Origin: Ailanthus altissimus
Lineage: Eukaryota > Streptophyta > Magnoliopsida > Sapindales > Simaroubaceae
DNA length: 64,000 bases
Assembly: GCA_946807835.1 (NCBI GenBank)
Contig: OX327695.1
Location: 26,394,501-26,458,500 of the forward strand
Direction of reading: 5' to 3'
Made by a program: the position numbers and the translations under genes. Shown here piece by piece: positions 23,509 to 36,300 of this stretch. The notes under the pieces were generated by a model. The model was not told where the DNA came from, did not search any database, and saw only the letters and a program-made list of their open reading frames with translations. Numbering within the stretch: position 1 is the first letter of the stretch; each line of letters opens with the position of its first letter.

Positions 23509-26500
23509 ATGGGAACTTTGGGGAAAGCAATCTACTCCGTCGGGTTCTGGATCCGAGAAACCGGCCAAGCCCTTGATCGTCTCGGCTGTCGCCTCCAAGG
23601 CAACTACTACTTTCAAGAACAACGTGCGTCTCTAATTTTTATTCAAATTATTTTTATGATTTTCATATCTCTTGCTAATTTCTTTCTTTTGGTTATTCGT
23701 TGACCTAGAGCTTTAATTTTTTTTGGTGCATTTTGAATTTGTTCACTGATCCTCAATAAACAACAAACAGATTGGTGCCGTTAGGTAGCTAATTTCGGAT
23801 TCTTTTGCGATGCTTAAGAAATGTGACTGTACTGAAATTGTTGTCGCTGCTTGTGATTTTAGATTAATTACGGATGATCATGGAGAGCTATTATTGGTAA
23901 TTTGGTTTCTTGTTTTGATCAATGTTGAATTTAGTTTAAGAAAATAATATAATGCAGCATTTCAGTTAGTACTGGAATGATTTTGTAACCAAGAAAATAA
24001 AATAATGTAGTGAAATGAAATAGGCTAGATGGCTGTTTATTTCGTCATATGCAGTACTAAATTTTCTGGAGAACTGTTGTAATGTTAATGCAAAGTAAGA
24101 TTTTAGGTCAAACTGTATCTGCTTGCATTATGCATGGGTTAGTGTTATTAACTTACGGATTAACTATGTGACATTCTTAAAATTTTGTGTCAAAATATTT
24201 TTGTAAGGAATCTTGAATAGGTTATTCATTCTTTATTGAGGAATTGTCTACTATATGAATCAATGTTCCTTTTATTTGACTGGTGTTATATCTAAGCTCT
24301 TACCTTTTTTTTCCTTTTGAACTCTCTCTGCGTGCTACATGGCCTTTTTCCCTCTGTTTGGTCCAAAAACAATTCTGGAATAACTGTTTTGTTAAATAAA
24401 TCACAAATGTTCATGTGCGTATTCAAGCACCACATTTCTGTATTGATTGGAAATCTTGCTTGTTTATGTTATTGCTGTAGTGTAGAATTTTGCTGATGTA
24501 CACTGAATTTATTTTTTGAGAAACTGTTTGTTTCACTGGTTCTTACTTTCGGTTATGAAGTGTCTAGGCATCGTACACTGATGAACATATTTGACAAAGC
24601 TCCTTTTGTTGATAAGGATGCATTTGTGGCCCCTAGTGCGTCTATCATTGGTGATGTTCAGGTGGGAAGAGGTTCTTCTATTTGGTATGGATGTGTTTTG
24701 AGAGGTAAGCTGATATTTAATCCCCAGTAGGTTGGCAATTCTGAAATTTCTTTTTTCTCCTTTTGAGATTTCAATATGTAGTGTACAATACAATAATATC
24801 CGTTGTCATTTAAGTGCTCTTTAACTTCATGCTTTTGAACATTAGAAATGCTATCTTAATTAAAATGGGAGCTTAACATTAGAAGACATATGGATTAAAG
24901 AGTAATAGATCTTAGTTGATTTTAGAAATTTGATTCCCCAACAAAGTCGCTGGATTTTGTACTTTTTGGGTATTAAGCCTTCAACATGATCAAGTAATTT
25001 AAGCCTTAAGATATAATGGTGAAGCCAAGCATCCATTCTCCATGATTTAAATTGGGGAATTGATGTTGATGATTTCTTTCATAATGTGTAACATTGTGGT
25101 TTATCACAATTACAATGCATAACAAAAAACCTGTAGTTCTCCATAATGTATATTGTGTAAAAAGGTATTGATTCTTAAAGATAGAGCTTTATTTTCCTCA
25201 AGAGACCATTTGAAGTGCATTTGGTGCTAAAAAATGCTATTACGGAAAATTGCATTTGTGACTTTTGTGCTCAAGTATGGTGGAATGTAGTAGGTATTTA
25301 ATTGCATAATATATAAAATGCTCTCGAAAAGAACAAATTATTTCACTTTCCGTTTCTTTTTATTCTCAACAATCAATAAGAAACTATCACGTTAAAATAA
25401 TAGTGTGGCTTTAATATAATTCTAAATGAACTTAATTTACTTATTTATTTTGTCAATTTGGGTTTGATTTTGTCCAACTTTAAAACCATTTGAGTCAGTA
25501 GTCCTTCTCTCTCATTGTTAGTGTGTAGCAGAAGCACATAGTAGATGTCGGTGGTTCTTATTTGATGGGACTGCCTGTCTCCAGGTGATGTCAACAGCAT
25601 CGGCATTGGGTCTGGGACCAATATACAAGACAATTCCCTTGTCCATGTAGCAAAATCAAACTTAGCTGGGAAGGTTCCATGTAGCAAAATCAAACTTAGC
25701 TGGGAAGGTTTTACCGACTATCATTGGAGATAATGTTACTATTGGTAAGTGGCATACAGTCATCTTTGGAATGCCAATGTGGCCTTCGAGTTAGTTAAAT
25801 TGAAATGTCTTGAATTATGATTATCATTTTAAATGGACAGGTCACAGTGCCGTGTTACATGGATGTACTGTTGAGGATGAGGCATTTGTTGGCATGGGTG
25901 CTACCTTGCTAGATGGGGTTTATGTTGAGAAACATGCCATGGTTGCTGCTGGAGCTCTTGTAAGACAGAACACAAAGATTCCTTGTGGGGAGGTCTGTGA
26001 ATACTTATCTAGAGAGCTTTCAATATTTGTATGGATGGAATATGTGAATGTTTTTAAAGGTTTGAAGATTTTTGGTATAAGAACTATCAGAATATACTGC
26101 ACGTATGTAGTAACTATTTTGGGTTGTTTTTCCTTTAGGATATTCGGTCAAATGTAGCTTGGAATTTTGGGTACACCATTTATTGTTGGATTATTTAGTG
26201 AATCTCAAAATAAGCACTACGTTAGTGAAGACAGTATTGAGTCGGTTATCTCAGATTGATAATAGGATGCTCAATAATAGAGACTGCAGTAGCTTTGTGG
26301 TGACTTGTGCCTGGTTTGCTTTTAGGTTTGAGCCTCATGGCCTTACTTGGTGATGTATGTCATGGTGTGTTGTTGGCCTCTTTTCTCTCTCCCCTTCCTC
26401 TCCGTTTTCCAATTGTGCTTTTCCATGTACCAGTTTTGGCTTTTGGTCTTTTGTGAGATGAAGGTAACCACTCCCCGCCCCCAATTGAATTTTGTGGGCC

Positions 26501-27210
26501 AGATATGTGCTAGACTTGAAGAGCTAGCCTTTAATGCTTTCCTCTTGCATCTCATGCCTGTGGTTGTAGTAATTGTTCTTGGGTTCTCTTGGCAGATCCA
26601 TGAGTAGTGAGCCTCAGAATCTTAGATGGTTACATCCTCCAGATAGTTGCAACCAAGCTGAACACTGGCATTTAGATTTGGGTTTTTGGCATATTGAAAT
26701 TTATGATGACAACAAGTTCCCAATATGCCTTAGCATGGCCAGGCTGATTTTGATAGTTTTCTTTTATAATAATCTAAATATTAAAGTTTACACAGTAGAT
26801 TCAGCCCAGTGGGAATGGCTCTAGCAGGATTTTTTAGCACAATAACTCCTTGCTAAACTTTTCTTTTATTTGTTTATTGTCCAATATTACATGAATTTAA
26901 GATATTGAAAGCCATTATATACTGATTACAGGTTTGGGGGGGTAATCCAGCAAGGTTCCTGAGAAAGCTCACAGAAGAAGAGATGGCCTTCATCTCCCAG
27001 TCAGCGATTAATTATACCAACTTGGCTCAGGTTCATGCAGCTGAAAATGCAAAGAGCTTTGATGAAATTGAGTTTGAGAAGGTGCTTCGCAAGAAATTTG
27101 CTCATCGTGATGAGGAGTATGATTCAATGCTTGGTGTTGTTTGCGAAACACCTGCTAGGCTTATCCTTCCTGATAATATTATGCCAGATAAAGTGCCCAA
27201 AACTGCTTGA
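23509..27210 (+). CDS. Mitochondrial gamma-type carbonic anhydrase (complex I subunit), five exons, exon 3 disrupted by a 34-bp duplication
   Basis: Plant gamma-CA proteins form the left-handed beta-helix trimer on the matrix side of mitochondrial complex I. Exons: 23509-23623, 24561-24704, 25585-25744, 25841-25992 and 26932-27210, all GT-AG. Without the duplication they join to 271 codons, the normal length. The N-terminus MGTLGKAIYSVGFWIRETGQ is typical. Zinc ligands of the family are present (His 107 in LVHVA, His 130 and His 135 in GHSAVLHG), with Arg 86/Asp 88 as the salt-bridge pair. Hexapeptide repeats run from about residue 55 to 175, then a C-terminal helix (WGGNPARFLRKL onward). A perfect 34-bp tandem duplication (25642-25675 and 25676-25709) shifts the frame and gives TAA at 25731-25733 after 135 codons. 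If the 34 bases bounded by GT (25674) and AG (25707) were removed, the frame would be exactly restored. The clade is gamma-CA1/2 rather than the CAL type, because the His residues are kept. Confidence 0.9.
25642..25709 (+). repeat. 34-bp perfect tandem duplication in exon 3 of gamma carbonic anhydrase
   Basis: The unit starts TCCATGTAGCAAAATC and ends GGGAAGGT; the two copies are identical. Each ends in AAG|GT, a proto-splice site. Being 34 bases long, it is out of frame. Confidence 0.95.
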
Positions 27211-29478
27211 ACGTTACTACTCTGGTGTAGGTTTCTCCTCTTGAGATTCAATGTCACTAGATAATGAATATTTTGATTGCGTGGAATTCATAGGAAATGA
27301 GTGATTTTCAATTCCAATAATTTCCGGGGACCAGGCTGAAATGCTGGGATCAAATCACGGTGCACATTTCAGGCAGATGGCTGTGCTGATCCACTTTGGT
27401 TTAAGAAACTTTCACTTTTGGCTTTCTAAGAAAATTTTTGATAATGGAGATATGTTTGGATGATGTTTTAATCATCCAGGAATATTGTAATGTATTTCTA
27501 CTTTTGGAGCACAATTACTTTTGCATTTTTGTTCACCAGAAATAAAGAATATGTGGATTCAGGTATTTGGAGCCTGATATGGATTGCATTGATTTCTATG
27601 GTTATGCTATTTCGGACATGGTGGTTGATATATTAATTTTAATTCTTTTCTGAACATCTCCTCTGTTGAATTTTATTACAAACGATGCTGCTTGCTTGTT
27701 ACAAAATGATTTGTAGAAGTAGAACTTTGAAAATCCCAGAACTTATGCTATTGGACCCGATTCATTATCTTTCTACACCCCATTTCGTGATATTTTCCTC
27801 ACAACTCCCACCAACTGGACCTAGTGATCTGTGCATTTGGGGTTGGGTTGGTTTGCTTTTCTTTTGAGGGGGTGGTTGGTTTTGACTTGTAAAAATTTAT
27901 AAAAATTTTGCTTCACCGCCAAACCCTATAAGGCTTGCAAGTCATAACTCATTACCAACTGAATGATTTAGCGTCGTTGTTAAGATTTTTGTTTTCTTTT
28001 AATGATTTTTGGACGGCGAGTCTAATGATTCATGATAATGTCAAAAGTTGAGTACTTCAAATTAATGTTAAATGAATGAAATGAAATGGAGTTATCTACA
28101 CTACACCCAGTAATTTGTAACTTATCCATCTATCAATATATTATTGTAAGTAGATTTGTTTTTTTTTTTTTTTGAGTTTGATTTATCAATATATTATTGT
28201 AAGTGGATTTGACTTTTTATGAGTCTAAATTTGTAGACTGCACTTTAAAGGATATTATTATTAGACTTCAAATTATAAATATAAATAAATTGTTGTAATA
28301 TTTTTTTAAAAAAAAAGCTTATATTATCTCATATAGTTTGTGTGGTGTCTTATAACGCCCTTATCTTAATAATAAAGTCCTATTAATAGAAATATAAAGT
28401 TACTTTTGAGTGCTTTTTTATTAATTTGATGTTTTTAGTGAAATTTACCAAAGCCACTTGGAAAATTAATTTTAATGACATAATATAAAAATCGTTGACT
28501 TTCAAAAATTTCAATCTAACTCTACGTTAAATTGCAAAAAAAAAAAAAAAAATTTCATGTATTACCGCAATTCGTTTGTAAAAAAATACATTTTTTTGTT
28601 GTATTTTAAAAGTAAAATAGTTAAATTGTTCAATAAATATAATTTTATTTTATAATTAAATAATTATCAAACACGCTTTTCTTATTCTATAACTATTTTC
28701 GCTTTATAATTAAGGCATCTTCAAAGTCATATAACATTTATACCAATTTAGCAAATAGACTCGAAACAATTTCTTTTACCTCTACCAAATTGCATGTTTA
28801 AATTCAAGGGCACTCTTGAGGTTGGCACAAATTACACTTTAACAGTAGTTTTAATTTTAATTACATTATTATTTTTTTATTTAATTAAAAGACAAAAATA
28901 TTTTCATGATTTTATCAAATAAAAAATATATATTTTTGTTTTTTTTATTAAATAAAAAATGTGACAATATAACTAAAATCAAAATCACTCGAATGGCTCT
29001 CGAAGTGTAATTTTTGCCCACCCTAAGAGACGACGGTGTTAATATCCCATAAATTCAAATATCAAATGAAATTTAGGTATAAATGGAAGGGCTATAATTT
29101 GATGTTGTCTATTACAATGGATGAAAGGCTCTTCTTAGGACGTAACCTTAGTGCTACAAAGTGGATGACATAACACAAAAGCTTGGCTAGCAGTTTACAG
29201 TACTGGATTCAGAGAAAGAGGCAGCAAAAAACAAAACAAAAGCCTGTGTTGTTAGGAAATAATAGCCATACCACCATGTTTATCAGTTATTATCACAGTT
29301 AAGCTAAGATAAAGAATAAGATGGCTTTGATTTAACAAGTGACCGACCCTACGATACCATATCAATCAATCACGGAGTGGTTTCTATTTTCGAATGATAT
29401 ATATCTTCAGAATATCATAAATCATCGTCATCATCATCATCATAAACTTAGACTTTAACTCTTCCTGCACGTAACACT
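27211..29478. other. gamma-CA 3' flank and AT-rich spacer
   Basis: Non-coding. The first 400-600 bases are probably 3'UTR; AATAAAG occurs at about 27542. A 27-bp unit, TATCAATATATTATTGTAAG plus TAGATTT/TGGATTT, occurs at 28131 and 28184 on both sides of a T-run. No further gene is recognised; the frame at 27685-27867 is not convincing. Confidence 0.45.
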
Positions 29479-29966
29479 CACACATGCATGTGATCGTAGG
29501 GGTCCCAGAATTCCAGGGGAGGATCCTCTTTTCTTAGTTTGGTACATGAGATGAGATTGTGGTAAAAAGGGCTCAATTGAGATTTTAATAATTTTAATTG
29601 TTGAGAATATTAAATTATGTATTTTAGTTTAATATTTTTATGATATTAATTAAGTCATAATTTTAATATTTTTTTTTTATTTTATATACAGTAAAAAATC
29701 ATAACTCATACTATAAATAATACACACATGCATATGATCGTAGAGTTTAAAATTTTAAAAGATAATTATCTTTTTTAAGTATTAGAATTTAGTACGTGAG
29801 ATGAGATTGTGATAAAATGGCCCAATTGAGATTTCAATAATTTCAACGATTATAAATATCAAATCATGTATTTCAGTTTGATATTTTTATAATATCAATT
29901 AAGTTAAAAATTTAATATCTTTTTTTATTCTATGCGCAGCAGAAAATCATAACTCACATTATAAAT
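29479..29966. repeat. Two tandem copies of a 244-bp unit
   Basis: Copies begin CACACATGCATGTGATCGTAG (29479) and CACACATGCATATGATCGTAG (29723). They share GAGATGAGATTGTG, CAATTGAGATTT, AATCATAACTCA and ATTATAAATAA landmarks. They are non-coding and moderately diverged. Confidence 0.8.
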
Positions 29967-31479
29967 AAGAATATATAATATCAACATATTAATAAAAATA
30001 AATAAAATAAATCAATCAATAAAATATAAAATATATGTGGTTCAACCCGAAATTATTTACGTCAACGAATAATTTATAATCTAACTTCTTATTATTAATA
30101 TAAATTATTACGTATCTTTTTACATTATCAATAATCTTATAAAATCTCTTATTAAATCATCAATTTTTAACATTAATTTTTTCAAAAACTCTCCCAGAAT
30201 CACAAAGAGCAACACACACCACTTATTTTACACGTTAGAAAATGTTGATGTTGTGAAAACACGGTGTGATTGGTCACGTTGCATATAATGCCACAAAAGA
30301 GAGAAACTAGAAAAAAAAAAAAAAGATGAAGAAGATTTGCTAATAAGGTTTCTTTGAATCTTTTGCACTTGAGAAAGAAAAGAACATTTGCTGTATTTAT
30401 CATTATTTCTACCGGAAAGAAGAAAACTTTATTGTAGCTTATATTAATTTGGCTTTATTTTTGGGGACAAATGCTAAAGTAATCAAAAGAAGATATATAG
30501 TTTGTACCGTTCTTACATTTTTTTTTTTTTAAATTTTGTCTAGTTAATAGAGAGTGAGAGGGTGAGACACAAACACATGTTTATTTTACTAATTATTTGT
30601 TAAGAGAAGGATAGATAATGGATTAAGTAAATCTTGTAAATGAGGCAAGAATCATTTATCTCTTCATTATGGATGGATGTTTGGTGGTCAAAATTTTCTA
30701 ACATTTTTAATCATCACATAGTCGAATCTCTTTGAATAATTCATTTGTTTAGTGTATTGAATATAATATATAGTATATACATATTGGGGAAAAGGCCAAA
30801 AAAATGAAAAAGAGAGAATCTTTGAGTGACATTTTAAACAATAAGTTTCTAATAAATAAAATAATAAAAGTGATTCAATTTATATATATATATATATTTA
30901 AAAAGTGATTCAATATATAGAAACACAACACCTTCGTGATCTATAATAGTATAATTAATCAAATTTAAATAGTTAACTCGAAAATTGATTTCTCAAGTTT
31001 AAAATTTTGAAATTTTAAGTTAAAAATTTTTAAATTTGTTTATTTATATATATAAAAAAAAACTGGGTTTTCATTATTGGAGTACGCTAAAATGCATATT
31101 CCTTGGTAATTGGCATGTTTGCAATATAAAATAAAAATAAAGTCAGTCTCATTAGTGGTTATTTTAATAAAAACCCTCCAATATTTAAATTAATGAGTGT
31201 ATAATGTGATTGAGACAAAAGAAGAGCTAAGGGCGTAAGTATGGAGATTTTTTTAATTATATTTACCTATAGTGACAATGTCTTTTTATAATTGTTATAT
31301 CATCTTAAAAATTATAGGCATTGTGATTGATAGTGCATTTGGAGTAACGAGACTAATCTCAATTTCGAGATTTTTAGGGGATTTTTTTATTGGGTAGAGA
31401 TCCTAATCCCTAGGTTTTTGGAACTTTTCTTATGAGTGATAATTGACTTTAATTTTGACATTTTGAAAATTTTAAAATA
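29967..31479. other. AT-rich spacer, no gene seen
   Basis: Long A/T runs and a short (TA)n at about 30882-30898. The antisense 67-codon frame at 30200-30403 has no recognisable features. Confidence 0.35.
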
Positions 31480-32130
31480 GAACTCTTAAAAATAAAACTT
31501 TTAAGAAAAAAATTATTAATTATTTAATTGTTAATTATTTTTTTTAAAGTATTAGATCGTTTGATTATATATTATTAAAAATACTTACTTATTATAATAA
31601 AATTTATATTCAAATTTTAAATAATTGAATATTTTTTATATATAAGTTTAAATTTATTATGTATTTTCTTAAATTTATTTTTTTAAAACTAGATAATCAA
31701 GTAAAATTAATACATAATAATCAACGTATCAATATAAATTATTGTATTTTGGTACACAAATTAAAAATAAAATAATACTTATTTTAAAAAAATAAAATAA
31801 TCAATAAAAGATTTTTATAAGAATATAATAGTTGTAGAAATACAAAGAATTAAAGATATATAATAACTTTTAAGAAAATATTAAAAATTTGTTAGTTGAA
31901 TAGAGTTTATTTTTTATAAAGGTACACAATAGAAATAAAAAATATTATTAGGGTATATATGATATTACATACATATTAAAAAAAAAATCAAAATTTAAAT
32001 TTTTACAAATAGATGTAAAATAACTTTTTTATTTTTTGATAACTTTCTCTAATTGCAATCAAACGTTATAAAAATTTTTTAAAAAATTTTACATTAAAAA
32101 AATTATTTTAATTAGTAGAGAAACTTAATT
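31480..32130. repeat. AT-rich dispersed repeat, copy 1 (pairs with 56755-57495)
   Basis: Shares many blocks in the same order and orientation with 56755-57495: ATTAATTATTTAATTG, AGATCGTTTGATTATAT, TATATTCAAATTTTAAATAA, GTAAAATTAATACATA, CAATATAAATTATT, AAAATAATCAATAAAA, CTTTTAAGAAAATATTAAAAA and AGTAGAGAAxCxxAATxAAAC. No coding capacity. Probably an old non-autonomous transposon; its ends are not resolved. Confidence 0.65.
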
Positions 32131-32359
32131 AAACAGTTACTAAATTTACTTTTCAATGCTATAAAAATGCATTAACTACCCCATATAATGCTAAATTAAT
32201 ATCTAATATTTCAACATCACACTCCTAATTGAAAAAGATAATAATTTTGCACTGGCATAATATTCTAATCTAATCTTTTTATTAACATTGAGTTAGTAGT
32301 TCGATAAGAAATAAAATAATTAAAATATAAATATTAACAAGACATAACTAATACAAAAT

Positions 32360-32392
<33 letters not shown>

Positions 32393-33252
32393 AAAGGATG
32401 AGATTATATCAAAGGAGGATTTTAATTTTTTGGAATTTATAAAATTCCTTTTATATTTGAGTTAGAATAAAGTATATAATATAGATCATAACTGCGTCTG
32501 CAACGAGTAAGTGTATCTAAATATTATAGCAAACTCGTTCCCGCCTTCACACCATCACCACCAGCCAACCAACCAACCAACCAAACTCGTTCCCGCCTTC
32601 TCACATCACCTGTCATTCCATTTTCTGCTCCTCTTAATTATCAAAATAAATAAAGAGAAAACATATTTACTGAAAATAGAAAAATACACAATATTTTTAA
32701 TAATAATAAAAAATTGCGTTAAACAGACTTTTCTTTTGCTTTTATAAAGTATTTGTGCTATCTAACTAGACAAATTTTTTTTTTAATAAATATATATTTT
32801 TAAACTCAAATATATTCTCGCAAATATATATTGTGTTAATAGTTTAATAATAAAATATTGATAATACATTTAACTTAATTCTACTAAAATAGAAGTCATG
32901 AATTTAAATTCCTATTTTCTGTATAAAAAAAGTATGAAATATGTTGTAATAAGAAGAATAATATTATAATTTTTAAATGATATTTTAAAATATTTTATTT
33001 TAAATAATTTGTTAAATAATTAATAAACAATAAAATAAGATAATAAATAATTTTAAAAAATTGTATTATTTTATTATTACTTTATCCCACTGGTTCCTCA
33101 TTCCTTATTACAATAATGCAAGTCCTATTTAGTCATTTCACATTTTTTTGTTGTCTTCGCTTTTTCGTCGTCCTGCTTCTGATTCTGCAGAGACTCTGCA
33201 GAAGCGAAGAGAGAGGAGAGAGAGTGGAGTAGAAAACATAAAACAGAGCTTA
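32131..33252 (+). promoter_or_regulatory. Spacer and promoter/leader of the auxilin-like gene
   Basis: AT-rich to about 33100, then a GC-richer leader with CTCTGCAG and GAGAGAGGAGAGAGAG purine runs. At 32527-32602 the motif AACTCGTTCCCGCCTTC occurs twice around an (AACC)n run. The frame at 32511-32747 covers this and looks spurious. Confidence 0.4.
32361..32392. repeat. (CA)n(TA)n microsatellite
   Basis: About four CA followed by about eleven to twelve TA dinucleotides. Confidence 0.9.
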
Positions 33253-33375
33253 ATGAGCAAAAAAAAAAACCCTAGAATCTCTCACTTCTTATGGAAGGTC
33301 TCTCACATTCTCGGCAACCAAACAAGTCAACTTCTTCACTCTCCAAAAAGGCATGCAATGGCGGCAATTTCATAG
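33253..33375 (+). CDS. Out-of-frame upstream ORF overlapping the auxilin-like start
   Basis: ATG at 33253, 38 bases before the main ATG, opens a 40-codon frame that ends at 33375, inside exon 1. An overlapping uORF of this sort would be expected to reduce initiation at 33291 unless scanning skips it. Whether the transcript start lies upstream of it is not known. Confidence 0.35.
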   Translation: MSKKKNPRISHFLWKVSHILGNQTSQLLHSPKRHAMAAIS

Positions 33376-36300
33376 CCAAAACTACCTACGACGACGTCTT
33401 TGGCGGTCCGCCGAAGTTCGGCCCTCCCACTCTGGCGCCGCGTTTGGAGGAATTCACGGAGATTTTCGGCGGCTTTCACGCGCCACGCGCCTCGTCGATT
33501 CCGGTGCTCGATCTTCCGGTGGCCGATGAGGAGGACGTGTTCTTTGATGTCCGGAGCTCCGGATTTGATTACGACGAAGTGTTTGGTGGTTTTGACTGTC
33601 TTGATGATTCTGTTTCCTTTGAGGAGTTGATGGTGGAACAATGCAATGGTGTGAATGCTGATGCTGACTCGTGGGAAAAAACTTGGTAAGTTTCTGTTTT
33701 TTTTTGAAAAATAAATAATTTTTTTTAGCGTTGTCTTTTGTTTTATTATCTTTTTTTTTCTTTAAGTGAAATAAAGAATTTGTTGTTAATGTTGATTGTT
33801 TGTTGTTTGCTAGCTTGTTTCGTTTTTGTTTTTATTTTTGTTGGCTTTGTTATATTAGTGGCCACTGGCCAGTGTCTAATGAGATGCTAAAAATATGAAC
33901 TTGAAGAAGAGCATTTTATTTTTAGCTTGTATTTTTTATTTTTTGGCTAAGAAGCAAGACTGGACTTTTTCATTTACTTGAATTTTGAGCTTCTCTAAAC
34001 CATTAGATGTTTCACGATCATGTCGTGTATGATTTTACGTTTCATTATGTTGCAGTCGCAAGTTGCTTATATTGGCTCTAATCAGACTTCTTTTTTTTTT
34101 TACTAGGAAGCAAGACAAGACTTTTAATTTACTTGGTATTTATATTAGTTGTGTTGATGCTGCCCTTGTTAATATCAAGCGAGAAAGAAGGCATACTTCT
34201 AGGTTTTGAAGTTCATGGGGCTATAAAATTTGATGGTTTTAAGTGTTTGTTCTCTGTCCTCATTTGTAGGACACCAGCTGAAACTGAATCTCTGTCGGGA
34301 GAGTCAGATCATTTTGGAAAGAATCAAAGCTTGTCCAGGGGAGATTCTTATGAGTCAATTGATGGCAATATGGAGTTCAACATATCCTATCATAAGGCTA
34401 ATCAAAGAAGTGATGCAGATATGTCGAATGGCATTACCCACGTAGCTCAACTACATGCTGTTCCTGGATTTACTTTTCTAGTTGACAAAGCCACTTCTTT
34501 GGATAAGGCATATTATGAGAATCCACCTTTGGAGGTAACTGATGATAATAATTTTCACATGGATTTTGGTGCAGGAATAATGAGGGAAAGGAAACTCAAG
34601 AAATCGCTATCACAACCCGCTAACAGTAGTTCTGCTGAACAGACATACTCAAATGGCCTTAAACCTCAAATAGAATATGTTAGAAATAGTTCTCTTCCCA
34701 ATGAGATGTTTGTAACTGTTTCTGAAATAAGCCTTAGAACTCAGCCCACAGAGGTGCCACCTCCCTGTAGACCAGCACCTCCATTAGATGTCAAAAAGGG
34801 TGATTCTGCTAGATTAGCTAAAAACAGTAAAGCTACTGCATCTGAAGGGATCATGGGTGATACTTCTCCACCTTTCTATGATGTGGAGGTTGATGCAAGT
34901 TCTTCCGCTGCAGCCTCTGCTGCTGCTATGAAAGAAGCAATGGAGAAAGCTCAAGCAAAGCTGAAGACTGCTAAAGCATTGCTAGAGAGGAAGAGGGAGG
35001 GTGTTGAAAGCCGCAAGCATGATAGGAAGGATAAGCAAGGAAAGGTGTATAGGATTGTTGATGGTTCCAGTAGTTTAAAAGGGGAGCAAGTGCAAGAGAA
35101 TGGAATGGATTCTTCTATCAGGGAGGAGAGGAAAAATGTTACCACAACAACGAAAGCAGTTCCAGATTCTCTGGAAGCAAAACGATCATTCAACATGGAT
35201 AAACTGTTGGCACAGAAGCATAGCCAATCTGATAAAATTGATGGAGCTGGTCTGTGGAAAGAAGAAACACAATTTTTTGAATTGGTGAAAACAGATCGAT
35301 CCACTTTTGAGCAGACAAAATATGTTGAGGTTTTGGTGCCAGATACAAAACAGCACGAGTGCAGACAGAAGATAAAACAGGGAGCCATGGAAGCAGTAGC
35401 GAACCAACAAAGAAAAACAAAAGTGACATGTGAAGATCCTGAGCTGGGTGAAAATGAGAAGTATTTAAAGGTTGCAAAAGAAGCTTGTGACTGGCAGGGA
35501 AGCAATGGGAGATCAGGAGCATCTAAAGCAACGAGCAAGCATAAAGATGAGAATCGGGTAAAAGTGGCTCAAGAAGCTACTGAACAGGTGAAGGATGAGA
35601 AGAAATTCAGAATGCTCCAACATTCCGTCGAAATTGAGAAGAAACCAACCGGAGCTGATGAACCAGAAAAGCATAAGAACCTGGTAAAGATTCAACACGA
35701 GGAAAGTAGATTTGAAGGTGAGAAAGCCAGGAGGCATAAGGAAAATGAACTGCCACTCAAAGACACCAATAGAAGTATGGAAAGTGAATCAAGATTCAAG
35801 GGGTCTTGTGAGAGAGCAGTCCAAGGAAGAAAACAAAGGGACGTTTTCGAACAGGAAGAAAATGAGAAAAAGATTAAGGCAGATCTTGAACAAGTGGACA
35901 ATGAGAAGAAAGTGAAGGACACTCTTCAGCACAAAGACAAAGATAGGAGGCTAAGGAAGGTTCCTAAGCAGGAAGACGATGAGAAGAAATTGAAGGAGGT
36001 TCATGAAAGAGAACAAAGTGAGAAAAGCATAAAAGAGGTGCTTGAGCAGATGGAGAATGATAAGAAGCAAAGGGAGGCTTTTGAGTGGGAAGAGAATGAG
36101 AGGAGACTAAAACAAGCTTTTGAACAGAAAGAGAATGAGAAGCAGCAAAGAGAGGCACATGAAACAAAAGAAAATCAGAAGAGAGTTAACAAGGCTCTTG
36201 AGAAGGAAGAACATGAAAGAAGAGAAAAGGAGGGTTCCGACAGAGAGGAAACTGAGAAGAGAATTAAAGAGGCTTGTGAAATAGAAAAGATGGAGAAGAG

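Noticed and set aside
23279..23635. 118-codon frame at the gamma carbonic anhydrase start
   Set aside because: It crosses exon 1 in a different frame; the frame starting at 23509 carries the conserved MGTLGKAIYSVGFW N-terminus.
27035..27244. 69-codon frame overlapping the last gamma-CA exon
   Set aside because: Out of frame with the conserved C-terminal sequence encoded by 26932-27210.
34951..35538. Long antisense open frame (195 codons) and several others over 35100-37060
   Set aside because: They lie opposite the low-complexity Glu/Lys-rich exon of the auxilin-like gene; the Ser/Phe/Leu-rich translations are the expected antisense of such codons.
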